Shown: positions 37,704 through 49,405 of the stretch, one piece after another | Position numbering within the stretch: position 1 is the stretch's first letter | How the letters are laid out: the number at the start of each line of letters is the position of its first letter | DNA from: Diplosphaera chodatii | Lineage: Eukaryota; Chlorophyta; Trebouxiophyceae; Prasiolales; Stichococcaceae | NCBI GenBank assembly: GCA_032358165.1 | Contig: JAALGY010000043.1 | Location: forward strand, 310,001-374,000 | Direction: 5' to 3' | DNA length: 64,000 nt | Notes under the pieces: generated by a model | Database searches by the model: none | The model's input: the letters and a program-made list of their open reading frames with translations, nothing else | Told to the model about the DNA's origin: nothing | Translations under genes and position numbers: made by a program

Positions 37704-38626
37704 TGTTGCAAGTTGTCAACCAGCACAAGCTGGCAGTGATGTTGCACACCGTCAGGCTGGGCGTTTTGCAATGCACTCCGAGCAGTACTGGTGTCCGTGG
37801 CTCAAGTTGGTATGAGCTTTGCAAGGCGATGAGCAACGTCGGGTGTCACTTCTTGCCTGACTCTCAGCGACAGCAGTCTCAGCAGGCTGACAGAGTGGGG
37901 GAAGCAAGGAGATGTCTAGCTGTTTGGGGATATCGACGAAAGAGTGCGAAATGTGGCTGTTGTCCCGCAGATGTGCTCCATAATTTGCAGGGTTCAGCAG
38001 CGGGCTGCGGCATGTGCTGGCATGCATGAGCTGACGTCCATGACACCCAAAAGGCAGGCCCCCAGTCAGCTACGGTCGCGCATCAGTGGTGCATGGCATG
38101 TCCACGCTCCTCATCACCATGCCTGTCCACAGGTTGGCCAGCGCTGCGCTGCTAGAAACTGCCGCACATTGAGGTGCTATGAATGACACGCATGGCTGCA
38201 ACACAGCAAGAACTCAACGTTCCCAGAAGCCCCCAGTTCGCTCAAATATCACTTCAGCGCCGTATCAAAATTGAAGGGTGAGGGTTTCGCGCTGGTTGCG
38301 CCTGGCATCAGCCATGGCGCCCCTGCTCATGGTCCAGACCCCATGTTGACCCTTGTTCCATGCTGTCGTGACAGTAGCTAACGTCACTGCTTGACACTCG
38401 CTCCCGTACTGGAGCTGCAACATCAGTAATGTAGCTCCACGCAGCTCCAGCTGCGCCACAACAGCACCTGCCTCCGCACGTCAAGCAGCTGCTGCACCCG
38501 GAGTCGCTGCGGACACCAGTCGGCGGTGGTGCAACTGCCGCCATGCAGGCCGCCGCGCTGCAGCTGCCGACAGCCTCTGCTGCTGGGCACCACAGCGCCC
38601 GGCCTCCGGCGACCTAGCGCCTGCCC
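37704..38626. other. Intergenic, downstream of DXS
   Basis: About 920 bases with no supported gene. A plus-strand open frame across 37454-38029 has no recognisable motif and poor third-position bias. It probably includes the DXS 3' untranslated region and the promoter of the small gene at 37703. Confidence 0.35.
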
Positions 38627-41600
38627 TCAGTGGCCGTTGTCGAAGGAGGTGCTGGAGGGCACGTTGGGGCGCTCCACCAGGGACCGCACCGTCGCGATGA
38701 CGTTCGCCGCCGACAGCCCTGCCTCCTCCAGCTGGTCCGACTGGCTGCCGTGCTCGATGAACCGGTCGGGCAGCATCATGGAGCGGAACTTGAGGTTGCC
38801 GCCGTCCAGCGCGCCCTCATTGATCAGAAAGTTCAGCACGTGTGCCGCAAAGCCGCCGATGGCGCCCTCCTCCACCGTTACCATCACCGGGTGGTTTTTC
38901 GCCAGCTTGCGAATGAGGCCCTCGTCTAGGGGCTTGCAGAAGCGCGCATCCATGACCGTCGCCTCGATGCCCGACTTGGCAAGCTGCTCCGCTGCCGCCA
39001 TGCACGTCTGCACCATGGTGCCATATCCGATGAGCGCCACGTCCTTGCCCTCCCGCCGCAGCACGCCCTTCCCAATCTCGATGGGCGTGCCCTTGAAGCC
39101 CGTGATGCCAGCGGCAGCCAGGTCCACGCCGACACCATTGCCGCGCGGGAAGCGGAAGCAGATGGGGTGCTTGTCCATTGCTGCTGACGTCGCCACCATG
39201 TGGATGAGCTCTGCCTCATCAGAAGGTGCCATGACGATCATGTTGGGCAGCGTTGCCATGTATGTCACGTCAAATGCGCCGCAGTGCGTCGCCCCGTCAG
39301 CACCGACCAGACCGCCGCGGTCCATGGCAAAACGCACTGGCAGGTCCTGGAGCGCGACGTCGTGCACGACCTGGTCAAAGCCGCGCTGCAGGAAGGTGGA
39401 GTAGATGGCACAGAAGGGCACCAGGCCCTCGCAAGCCAAGCCCGCTGCAAATGTGACCGCATGCTGTTCGGCAATGCCGACATCAAAGGTACGCTCCGGG
39501 AAGCGTGCTGAGAAGCGGTTCATGCCAGTGCCTCCGCCCATCGCGGCATGGATCCCAATTATCCTCGAGTCCCTTTCCGCCTCCGCGAGGAGTGCGTCCG
39601 CAAAGTAGTTTGTATATGACTGCGCCTTCGACTTGGTCTTGAACTGCTTGCCAGTGGCCTTGTCGAACTTGCCGACGCCGTGCATCCGGTCTGAGGCTGA
39701 TACAGCAGGGTCATAACCACGCCCCTTGTCCGTGATAACGTGAATCAACACTGGACCTGTTGTCTGTGTATTCTTCACATCCTGCAGCACGTCCACCAGG
39801 TCTGACATCTTGTGGCCGTCTATGGGGCCGATGTAGTACAGACCCAGCTCCTCAAACAGCGTTGAGCCGCTGCCGCTGATCATGCCGCGCGCATACTCAT
39901 CGATCTTCGACGTGGCCTGTGGCAGCCAGGGCGCACGTCTCAGCGACACAGTGGAGGTGACATGCTAACTTCACAGTCCAACATCACTGATCATCGCGCG
40001 ATTGCAGATGACATTCCGCATGCAGACAGAAGCTTTGAGTGCACTCGACACGCCGGCTGCACCATGAACAAACCGTGCTCATGCTCTGATGCTGCTGGTT
40101 CAGCAATTCTGATCTTCACTAGCACAGCAGCCAATTATTCTGCAGACACACTGCCGCTACAGGTCCTCACGGGCAGCTTGCAGTGCAGAGAGTGGCGTGA
40201 ACAGACCTCTTGGAAGCCCTCTGGCAGCTGCTTGGTGATGCCCTTGGCAATCTCACGCAGCTCCCGCAGCCCACGGTTGGCCTGCAGGCGAGCCAACGCC
40301 CCCGAGAGCGCGCCCACTGGGTCCTGCTTCTGGCCGTTGTACTGCGTCGGCAGCGACACCTGCCAGCAGGCAGACCGAGTGTTGAAACTCTCAGATTTTC
40401 AAACAGGTACGATGTGAACATGACTTATGCAAGCAGCAATGACAGTGCCCTTTGTCAGGACATGGTCAGGAGCACGCAGGTCATGCATACACTCGTTTCT
40501 GCTAGGAAGTAGCAGGCATGGTCAGCAAGACCAGACCTGCTGGTTGTCGTTCAGGATGACGATCATGTTGGTGTCCATGAACCCAGCATGGTTCATCGCC
40601 TCATATGCCATGCCACCAGTGATTGCGCCGTCGCCAATGACAGCAATGCAATGGTTCTTCCGCTTCTGTGGGCAGCAAACGCAGACTGTGAGGAGGAGCT
40701 GGGGCATCCGCCCTGAGTACAGTCACATGCACCCATCTGCAGTGTATGTTGACCTGCACAGAGAGGTGCCAGACAGGGTTGCCAGTGCCCTGGTTGTGTA
40801 TCGCACCTTGAAGTCGCGACCGACTGCCATGCCCAGCGCTGCAGATACCGAGGTGGAGCTGTGACCCGCACCAAAGGGGTCATACTCGCTCTCACTCCGG
40901 TTCGTGAAGCCTGTACAGTAGAGTGAGCTTGAAAAGGCATATGTGGAGTTTGCAGGGGCACGACTGTCTTGTACAGCAGTAGCAACAGCTACAGCTTCAG
41001 CGCCAGCAGACAACTTTACGGCCTCCCCAACCTGACAGGCCGCCAGTCTGGCGAATGGTGCTCATGCGCGACCGCCGGTTGGTCAGGATCTTATGCACAT
41101 ATGCCTGGTGGCCCACGTCGTATATGATCTTGTCCTCCGGAGAGTTGAACACCTGCGCATTGCGGGCACAGCAGGGCATCAGGGCCCAGCAGCAGAGCTC
41201 AAGGTCGCCCGCCATACCATCCATCACGCAGCCTTGCATCACAGCACACAAGCAACCGACAAAATCAACAAAGAGTTCATCAGCACAGCACGTGTGTCTT
41301 TACAAGGAGCAATTTTAACCCAGTGTACCTTGTGCAGCGCGACAGTGAGCTCAACGACGCCAAGGGATGCGCCGAGATGGCCCCCGGTCTGCGACACGGT
41401 GTGTATCAGGTCCGACCGGATTTCGCGGCACAGTTGCCGCAGCTGCTCGTTGTTGAAGTTCTTCATGTGCACTGGGTAGGAGACTGTGTCCAGCAGCGGT
41501 GTGGGCGGCCCCGTCGGCTCCCAACCGTCAATGTCGTCTGACGAGATTTTGTCCCAGTCCTGCAGCCCATTCAGCTCCGGCTCACGATGAGCGTCGACAG

Positions 41601-41751
41601 CAATATGCACAGTATCGGTGTGCAAAGGTTGGCCCACAGGCGTGTCTAGTCAGCGCAGCCGTGTCCGGCAGTGGCTCACCATGGCCCCAACTTCTTTCCG
41701 CCCTCCCCGCTGCGGTGTGGCCTGCAGGCAGGGTGCGATGCGGTGTGCCAT
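38627..41751 (-). CDS. DXS: 1-deoxy-D-xylulose-5-phosphate synthase, plastid
   Basis: Thiamine-diphosphate enzyme condensing pyruvate and glyceraldehyde 3-phosphate; first and flux-controlling step of the plastid MEP isoprenoid pathway. The last exon is long (38627 to about 39915). The order is: [19 protein letters not shown] with [60 protein letters not shown]; the ThDP motif [19 protein letters not shown] ending in [64 protein letters not shown]; and the C-terminal transketolase domain to SFDNGH. Catalytic His and Glu motifs are intact. The upstream exon, starting [19 protein letters not shown] at 41751 with a gtgagc donor, looks like a transit peptide, but its junction to [13 protein letters not shown] is not resolved. 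It faces the RRM gene head-to-head. Confidence 0.95.
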
Positions 41752-42819
41752 CAATCTGCGTTTGATGAGCTCCACAGTCACAGGCTTGCAACGCTGCGTT
41801 GTCTCCTCACCTCAGCCAACACATGCTGCCGCCTCCCTTGCTCTGCATGGCGGCAACACTGCCGGGCGACGCCCTTGGCGAGCGGACAGCCTGCGAACGC
41901 ATCACGCGAGACAGCGGTTTGCCATTACCGGGCTGTTAACAGCTGCGTAAAGGGTCATGGCGAGGTGCCAACAGTGCCGCAGCGCTGCAGACATGGCAAT
42001 CTCCAAGCAGTGTGCGTCAGGTGCAGCTTCCGTACCATGCAAGAAGGCGCTGCTTCTGCACCTCAGCTGCGCCTCAGCCTGCAGCCGGCACGTAATTGTC
42101 ATGCACATGCTACCCAAACCAGATTCACCTCATGCAATTGTCAACTGTTTGCACCTGGGCGCTGCATCTGGTTCCCGTGAGGGTCTGCGCCATGCCCGTG
42201 GTTGGCGCCGGACAGCGCAAGAGGCGGAAGACGCCAGAGAGCCAATGTCAGCACCCCACTAACAAGCCCACTTGCTGCCTCAGCCTGCAACACAACTGCA
42301 GCCGACAGTCGCTGCCCCGCAGCGGTAGGTTTGCCAAACAGCTCACTGATGTCGTTTCCGGCAAGATCGCCAGGATCGCCAGCTTTGAAAGCACGGCGCA
42401 ACCTGATCAAGTCTCAGAAACAAGATCCAAGATGTTTGCAGGGGACCCAGTACTTTGGCACACAGAGGAGAAGACGAACTGCGGGATCTAGAAAGGCATG
42501 ACCTTTACGGCGAGCAGCAAAGCTGTAAGGTATCAGCTGAACAGAGCTTCAGTCACGCTCCTTGTTACTCCACACATGGTCCTTGATCGTGCTGACAAGC
42601 TGCATCAGACGCACAGGAAGCAAGCACGGTCTGCTGCCAGCTTTCGTTTTCTGCACAATTTCGCTCAGCGGCTGTTGCGCCTGCAGCCGCTGACTTTCAG
42701 GAACTTGCTGCAGTTCAGGCACCACCACAGCATTCGCTGTCAGGCACCGTCTCCTTGACGCTGCTGGTGGACTATCCCTGGTCGCTTGTGAGCCCCATAG
42801 CGCTTGGCGGCGCATCCGC
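41752..42819. other. Divergent region between DXS and the RRM gene
   Basis: About 1.07 kb. Open frames with coding-like composition exist on both strands: minus 42549-42818 (including [20 protein letters not shown]) and minus 42141-42400 (KAGDPGDLAGNDISELFGKP), and an opposing plus frame over 42498-42758. Because both strands look equally good and no phase-consistent model emerged, I leave it unannotated. Promoters of both flanking genes must be here. Confidence 0.3.
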
Positions 42820-43305
42820 ATGCAATCCACCGCGGTGGCCGTTGGCGGCAAGGGAACAAATAAGAAGACTACGCTTTATGTTGGCGGCCTCGAGGAGAGC
42901 ATCACCGAGGGCATCCTGCACTCCGCCTTCATCCCCTTCGGCGACATCAAGGACGTGTCCATTCCACTCGACAACACGACCGGCAAGCACCGCGGCTTTG
43001 GCTTCGTGGAGTTCGAGGCCAAGGAGGATGCCAACGACGCCATCGACAACATGCATAACGCGGAGCTTTACGGCCGCGTGCTGCGTGTCAACTACGCGCA
43101 GCCAATGAAGATCAAGGGCGGTGACAAGGGCTGGTCGCACCAGGCTGTCTGGGCAGACGCAGATGATTGGTTCGAGCGGCAGGAGGCAGAGGACCAGCTC
43201 AGCAAGCTGGAGGAGGAGCAGCGGCTTAAGGCGCAGAAGGAGGAAAATGCGAAGCACCTGCCAAAGGATCCAATGGCAGAGATGGAGGAGGCGCTGGCAA
43301 CCTAG
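42820..43305 (+). CDS. RRM protein, cyclophilin-33-type RRM without the cyclophilin domain
   Basis: A 161-residue RNA-binding protein. The single RRM spans about residues 16-95: RNP2 is LYVGGLEE and RNP1 is [30 protein letters not shown] and [20 protein letters not shown] match the RRM of PPIE (cyclophilin-33), a spliceosome component, more closely than other RRMs. The next stretch ([20 protein letters not shown]) resembles the PPIE linker. Where PPIE has its peptidyl-prolyl isomerase domain, this protein has a short Glu/Lys helix ([20 protein letters not shown]) and stops. The coding region is one uninterrupted exon, unlike every other confidently identified gene here. The start ATG at 42820 is the first in frame and fits the domain boundary. 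Confidence 0.9.
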   Translation: MQSTAVAVGGKGTNKKTTLYVGGLEESITEGILHSAFIPFGDIKDVSIPLDNTTGKHRGFGFVEFEAKEDANDAIDNMHNAELYGRVLRVNYAQPMKIKGGDKGWSHQAVWADADDWFERQEAEDQLSKLEEEQRLKAQKEENAKHLPKDPMAEMEEALAT

Positions 43306-43422
43306 TGCCACCGCTTAGCATTGCGCACTCCTAGGGTGGTTCTTCAGATGACGTTTTCTGGCACAGAAGTAGCAGCGGTTTGCTATGTCTGGGACACATG
43401 TTGACACTTTGCCAACACCCCT

Positions 43423-43427
43423 TGTAA
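43423..43427 (+). terminator. Putative TGTAA poly(A) signal of the RRM gene
   Basis: TGTAA on the plus strand 118 bases past the RRM gene stop, the typical green-algal signal. Confidence 0.5.
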
Positions 43428-43595
43428 CCTGTTACCGGTAGCTTGGGTACTTTGAAGCAGTGTGTGATTTGCACAAGCATGCGTGATTCAGTGAGAGTAC
43501 ATCAAGGTCAGCATTGCTACAACCAGGCAGATCCTGATGCCTTGAGCCGGGCATACGTCTCACGCTCCATGCATGGTCAAGAGAGCGCACTCTCC

Positions 43596-44244
43596 TCATC
43601 CCATCCGCTTTGCTTGTGTCCAGTGCACCTGCAGCATCATCGCCGCGAGACGTTGCCCTCCAACGGATCAGATATGCACTGCCCGTAAAATGCGCATCGG
43701 CAAGGTGGTGTAGGGGCATGGCTGCAAGGGACTGCAAGAACATACCGCCCACGCTGGAATGGCGACGCCAGCGCCCACAAGGCCAATGGTCCCCAGTGCC
43801 ATCTTGACCTTCCTGTTCTTCATGGCGGTGATGCTGCAGGTGACACAGCCCCAGTTACGGATTGCACTGTGCTGCTGCTGTCCGTCTGCCACGTGCTAGG
43901 CCATCTTGGCAACAGCCGTGCCAGGCGGTAGTACACCAAGATATGTGCGCTTATATTAGCACACACAATGTGCCTCACTTGTACATGTGCTCCGCGTGGA
44001 TGTAGTCGTCATAGCCCTGCCAGCACATCACAGCATTATCAACGGAACGAATGCAGGCCCGTGTTCATCCTGCGCGGCATCATTCAGGCCAGAATGGTGC
44101 AACCCCAGCCATGGAGCATGGATCGTCACGCACCCCAGTGGCGTGCCCATGGCCGCCGGACCGTGCGGCGCTTGTCTGCATGGACCGTGCGGCCTTAGGT
44201 GCCTGTGTCAGTGCACGCTTTGTGGCTTGCAACACGGCAGACAT
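43596..44244 (-). CDS. Small single-span mitochondrial-type protein, possibly cytochrome c oxidase VIIc-like
   Basis: Four exons in perfect phase with GT-AG borders: 44244-44134, 44016-43979, 43833-43746 and 43628-43596, giving 89 residues. No single exon is long enough to stand out. The N-terminus, MSAVLQATKRALTQAPKAAR, is a basic amphipathic presequence without acids. Then come SGGHGHATG, GYDDYIHAEHMYNITAMKNR, one membrane span (MALGTIGLVGAGVAIPAWAV) and a basic tail, HWTQAKRMG. The layout (basic patch, one helix with small residues and a Pro-aromatic-Val exit, short basic end) resembles COX VIIc and other small inner-membrane respiratory subunits. That assignment is inference from layout, not from a signature. 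It is divergent from UTP15, with about 500 bases between starts. Confidence 0.7.
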
Positions 44245-44746
44245 GTTGACAACTGACTGCGTGGCCAGCGGCCAAGTCCAGCCTTGCCAGCTGTAAGCTG
44301 CGGGGATCTGGTGCTGAGGGAACTGACAGAACTGCAGTGATCACTCTAACAAAGCCAGCTTGGTTTGGCAACACCCTACCAAAAAGGTTGTCAGACAGCG
44401 CACGTGATGCGCAGAGCGCAGCCGATTTGCCGAAAGCTTCATGGTGTGGCAGTGTGCAAACTGCTTTACACTCTGAAGTAGGACAAAGTACATGCGTCAT
44501 AGTGACTTCAGTGCTTGCGTGAAGCATTACTTTTGTGCTTAGTCTGCGCAGCTCTTGATGGTTGATGGGCGCATCCACAGTCTGACCTGACCTTCATGTC
44601 ATAGATTGCAGCCTCTGAAAACCAACGTGAACAGCTTAGCGTGACACAGATACAGCAGCATGCTCCCCTGCATGGAAGGCGCCGATCAGGTTGGCAGCTA
44701 GCGGCAGCCGCTATGGTTTGCTAGTCACTGTGCGCCTTCCGCGGCA
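44245..44746. other. Divergent promoter region, small mitochondrial gene / UTP15
   Basis: About 500 bases between divergent start codons with only short unsupported frames. Shared promoter region. Confidence 0.45.
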
Positions 44747-47700
44747 ATGGAGCTGCAGACGGGGGAGTATCAAAAGCTGCAAGTTCGACAGTACCCTCAG
44801 CGTGCACTGCGTGAGACAGCCGAGGGCCGATACTGGAAGCAGTTTCGCGGCACAACCGCCCTTCAGCAGGTGAGACGGCCTGCTGCCTGCTGCATGCTGG
44901 AAACTGCGTCGAATGTTGAAACAACATCTGACAAGTATCAACGACTGCAGATCGGTGGCGTCAGTCACATTGACTTCGCGTCGGTCTACCCCTTCAACTA
45001 TGCAGTCACCAGCTCAACCAGGGTGAGCCTTGTCCCAGTGCTGCGCGACTGCGGTCCTGCAATAGCCGGTAGACCTGTTATACTGCGCGATATGATCCTG
45101 GTCACTACACATGCAGGTTTTGCTGTACAACGGACGCACTCAGCAGTTGGAGCGGCAAATCACGCGGTTCAAGGACATTGCATACTCGGGCTGCTACAGA
45201 GTCGACGGCCGTCTGCTGACGGCCGGCGGCGAGAGTGGCATCGTGCAGGTGTCCCGCACATGCACCGTTGTGCCGAGCTCTTTCCAGAAAATTGTCTCCG
45301 AAACAGGCCCTACAGAGACATAACATGAGCTGACTGGCCCTTTGAACACCTGGTGCTTCGTCTGCATGCAGGTGTTCGATGTCGGAAGCCGGGCGGTGCT
45401 GCGGCAGCTGAAGGGCCACCAGCGGCCAGTGCACGTTGCGCGCTTCTCGCCCGACAAGCTGCACGTGTTGTCTGGTGGAGACGACGCGACGGTGCGGCTG
45501 CTAGATTTGCTCGTGGTGCCTGCAGATCATGCATGAATACACTGCCGCCCTGCTTGCACTCCGCACATGTCAGCTGCTGCACGGCTGTCGTTCCGATGGC
45601 ACCGGGAGTGCAGTACCATGCCACCGGTCGTAGCTCTCAAGGTGCTAACATGGGCGTGCACTGCACAGGTGCGGTGGTGGGACGTCACTCAGGGGCAGCA
45701 GGTCAGGCGGCTGAAAGGTCACACGGATTATGTGCGGGCCGCGGCAGTGCACCCGCTCGACCCCAACACCTGGGCCACAGGTGCAAGATATGGTCACGAT
45801 TTGCAACACTAGACGGGCATTGCCAATACAAGGTTGCGCTCGTAGTTCAGGGACGAGTATAGCATGCTCAGGGCCAGTCCATGCCAGCCATGGACAGAAT
45901 GCCGCCCTCAATTCGCCGATTTCGGACGACTTGGCATCTGAAGGGATACCAGTTGCTGTGCAGGCGGGTACGAGCATGTGTGCAAAGTGTGGGATGTGCG
46001 GGCCAAAAGCGTGACGATGTCACTGGATCATGGCGCGCCGATCGAGGCCCTGGCTTTCTTCCCTTCAGGTTTATCCTCCTGGCGCATGCCAACCCCTCTC
46101 CTTGGTTTCTAGCATCATCACCATACTATCCTGCATGCTGACATGGCTGCCGAACGCAGGCTCAGCTCTTGGCTGAGCCGGCAGGATGGTGTGCAGGCAC
46201 AATAGCAGTCACAGCGGGCGGCACGAGCCTGTGCATCTGGGACATGCTGGCAGGCGGCCGCCTGCTGTCCCGGCTGTCAAACCACCAGAAGACGGTGAGA
46301 CCCACACATGCATGTTGCTTTCCAACGAACATGTAGCGTTGCAGCGGCGAAGGGTCAAAAGGCAGAACAGACAGCATGAGAAGGCGGGCGTGACTATGGG
46401 CTGCGACGGTTCCTTCATTGCACATTTCGGCGCCGCTCTGCGCCGCAGGTCACGTGCGTCACGGTGTCACCATATGCTGGGCGTGCTTCAGAGGCGGCCC
46501 CGCGGCTGCTGGCAGGCTCGCTGGATGGCCATGTCAAGATTTACGAACTAGACACCTTCAAGGTGCTGATCTGGGCCTCGAGATGTATCTTGTCATGAGG
46601 CGTGTCTAGGGTATGCTGAGCCTAGACCTCTTGGCATCAAAACGCGCCTGTGAGATCAACCAGCGTCACTCTCACAAACCGTGTCGTTTGCGACGCAGGT
46701 GACACATGCGATACGGTACCCCGCGCCAGTGCTGAGTCTGGGGCTGTCGCCCGATTGCGCGACCCTGGCAGTGGGCATGTCCAGCGGCCTGCTCTCTGTC
46801 AAGCGGCACGCAAAGCCGTCACCCACAGCAGCTGCCCTGGCAGGTGTGTGTTCCCGGCACTGGATGCGACAGTAGCATACAGGGGTTTCCTTGATGCGAG
46901 GGTGGGCATTCTGCCCTTGCCAGTCGATGTCGAGCAGCGACATCATGTGGTGAACAGATGTAGCATGGACATCGACTGGTGGCTGTGGTCACATTCAGCA
47001 ACATGATGCCTTCTCTAAAGGCATCGGCAACCACTGCAGGCGCGCCCCAGCGGCGGGTCCGGTACAAGCCACGCCTCACGGCTGCCTCGTACCGCTACTT
47101 CCTGCGGGGGGCCAACGAGAAGGCAGCAGCAGACGACTACAGGGTGGCTGCGCGCCGCCGCGTGCGTTTGGCTCCCTTTGACCGTGCGCTGCGGCAGTTC
47201 AAGTAAGCTTCACCTCCCACCATTATCCGGCCCCAAGACAGCCTTGGTGGTTTGGCAGGCATGTTGGCCACCATCGCCTCAGACAGTTCTGGTTCACATG
47301 TCACAGTTGTTGCATACAGCATGTACAGTCATGAGCTCCAGCAAGCTGCTGGTGTGCCTTGTTTGGCACAGGTTCCAAGAGGCACTGGATGCGGCACTTG
47401 CGCAAGGCCGCCCTGAGGTTGTGGCAAGCGTGCTTGGGGAGCTGTCTGCTCGCGGTGGCCTAGATGGCGCACTCGGTGAGCGGGGTGTCTGCAGACTCAC
47501 CGGGCAGGCTCAGCCAGCAACAAGCGGCAGGCTCAGCCAACAACCAGCGGCAACCGGTTCTGTGTAGGGCAGGGGCGGCAGAAGTGCGGTCTGCACTTGC
47601 AGCGCCAGCTGATGCTGACAGGTGCCGCTTCATGTGCAGGCAACCGCAACGCAGCTTCGCTGGAGGCGCTGCTGAGGCACCTGCTGCGGCGCGTGTCAGA

Positions 47701-48088
47701 CCCGCGGCACACGCACCAGCTGGCAGCCGTGGCGCACCGCGTACTCGACATCTATGGCGGCGTGGTGCGCCAATGACACACATTCTGTCGAGCGAAACAG
47801 CACCTGCATTGCGCTTTGCATACCCATCAGCACCAGCCTTTCCAACCAAGGACTGATATCGGCGCCTGGTGCGTGGCTGTGGAGTGCCTGTCTTGCATTT
47901 CCCCATCTGACATGAAGTGCTGCCGGGTGCAGCTGCACTCAGCGCCCGGGCTCAGCCGGGTGGCGGCGCAGCTCAGCCAGGAGCTGGCCGCGGAGCTCAA
48001 GACCCAGGCGGCGCTGCAGCGCCTGCAGGGCATGCTGGAGCCCGTCATCGCTGCGTCGTTGGGCCGCTCTGCGCCCGCACAGCTGTAG
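44747..48088 (+). CDS. UTP15: U3 snoRNA-associated protein 15 (UTP15), WD40
   Basis: Nucleolar WD40 protein of the small-subunit processome (t-UTP/UtpA), needed for pre-18S rRNA processing and rDNA transcription. From the ATG at 44747: ELQTGEYQKLQVRQYPQRAL, YWKQFRGTTALQQ, then WD blades: HIDFASVYPFNYAVTSSTRV, RQITRFKDIAYSGCYRVDGR, LRQLKGHQRPVHVARFSPDK with LSGGDDATVR, RRLKGHTDYVRAAAVHP, GAPIEALAFFPSG, TAGGTSLCIWDMLAGGRLL and GSLDGHVKIYELDTFKVTHA. After the propeller, the UTP15 C-terminal domain follows: VRYKPRLTAASYRYFLRG, RRRVRLAPFDRALRQF, RFQEALDAALAQGRPEVVAS, LLRHLLRRVSDPRHT and LVRIYGG-like VAHRVLDIYGGVV. The C-terminus, AALQRLQGMLEPVIAASLG, ends at 48088. Both domains in the right order make the call firm. 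Some exon junctions around 45.5 and 46.6-47.0 kb are approximate. Confidence 0.93.
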
Positions 48089-48491
48089 TGCGCATGCGCG
48101 CATAGGTTCATGCCGTGTGGTTATGCACCGGGACGTCCTGCCCGCTGCATCCTCGTCAGCTGATGGGTGACATTTTGGAGTGCTTTCACAGTTCGATCAT
48201 TGACAGGCAGGGTGACAGTCAGGGCGCTGCAAAGGCGAAAGCGTACCGTTGCAACTGAGAGGAAAGCTGTTGTGGCTCAAAATTTGAACTATGGCTGTGT
48301 CGGAAGCAGATCTGCATGACGACCACTCCGCACGCGCAACCTCCTCCGAGTAGTACGATGCCATTCAGAATGCATCTGTTGCACTGATTTGTGATCAAGG
48401 TGGTCACGTCCGTGAAACATCGCACACGCGTGCCAAGGTTGCTGGAACAGCAGCTTGAAGCATTCAATCCCTACACTTAGTCAGCACAACC
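48089..48491. other. Spacer between UTP15 and the coiled-coil gene
   Basis: About 400 bases between two plus-strand genes. No gene seen. Confidence 0.4.
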
Positions 48492-49405
48492 ATGGCCGGC
48501 GTGCTGGGGAGCAGCAGTCCGCAGAAGCAGCAGCACGGTACGCAAGAGCAGTGGCTGATCCTGCGAATGTCTGGGGCACATCCGAATCGCATCATTCATG
48601 ACATGCATATGACCTGACGCAGGCGCAGGCGATGCAATTGGTCTCGCAGTTTCGGCAATTGTTGCTGCTGCGGGTCTCATATCATACAAGCTGCTCATCA
48701 GATTGAGGTGGCACCGGGAGCAGCTGACCGTCAAGTCAGGTGCACAACTGTGCTGGCACGCTTGCGTAAAGTGCATGTGCTGCGCCTGCCTACAAGCCCT
48801 ACTATGGGAACCTGCAAACTGCAGAACAACTCGACCGGGTGAAGCAGGACCTTACCAGCACAAGGTCACAACTGATCACAGCCAGGTGGGCTGTGGTCTT
48901 GTGTGGCGGGTCGAGGAATCACTCAGCTAGGACACACCCCGCAAGATGATCACGTGAGCATCATTCTGCGGTGCAGGTCAGCGCTGGAGACAAAGGTCGC
49001 AGACCTCAATGTCGTGATCGTGCAGCTGGAGCAGGCTAGGTAAGTGGCGGCATGTCGGCACTGGCCTAGGTCTGTCAGTCAGTGCTGCGCAGTGTGCATT
49101 TTTGGACGTGTGATAAGCTGGCATATGTCTCAGGGGGGAGCTGGGCTCACGGACATCTGAGAATCAGGTCATGAAACAGGAGCTACAAACAGCAAAGCGG
49201 TGGGTATAGGATGCGTTGTAGCACATGCGTAAGGTACCTAATGCCCACCTAAGATAACATGTACATACTGCACTGTTGGAAATGCTGCATGTCATCTGCC
49301 TTGCACAGGCAGCTGGAAAGCATGCAGCGGCAGCTGGAGCGAACAAAGCTGGAGCTTCGATCATCAGATGTGGATGATTATTGGGCGGATGCAACCTCGC
49401 CTTGA
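48492..49405 (+). CDS. Membrane-anchored coiled-coil protein, 149 residues, unrecognised
   Basis: Six exons join with GT-AG borders and unbroken phase: 48492-48537, 48623-48739, 48825-48885, 48977-49039, 49134-49199 and 49309-49405. Every exon is too short to show as a significant ORF. The protein starts with a polar stretch (MAGVLGSSSPQKQQH), has one hydrophobic span (IGLAVSAIVAAAGLISYKLL) at about residues 21-40 with basic RLRWHR on one side, then an almost continuous heptad-like coiled coil: EQLDRVKQDLTSTRSQLITA, ALETKVADLNVVIVQLEQAR, ENQVMKQELQTAKR and QLESMQRQLERTKLELRSS. It ends in an acidic, aromatic tail, DVDDYWADATSP. The layout suggests a tail-out membrane tether or organelle-surface scaffold. 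I recognise no family. The model's consistency is strong evidence that it is a gene; function is unknown. Confidence 0.75.

Noticed and set aside
37454..38029. Plus-strand 191-codon frame downstream of MMTAG2
   Set aside because: Cys- and Gln-rich with no motif and poor third-position bias; it is antisense to a better two-exon candidate.
42141..42851. Opposing coding-like frames between DXS and the RRM gene
   Set aside because: Both strands look similarly good, splice phases do not connect on the minus strand, and no family is recognisable. Noted only as an unresolved region.
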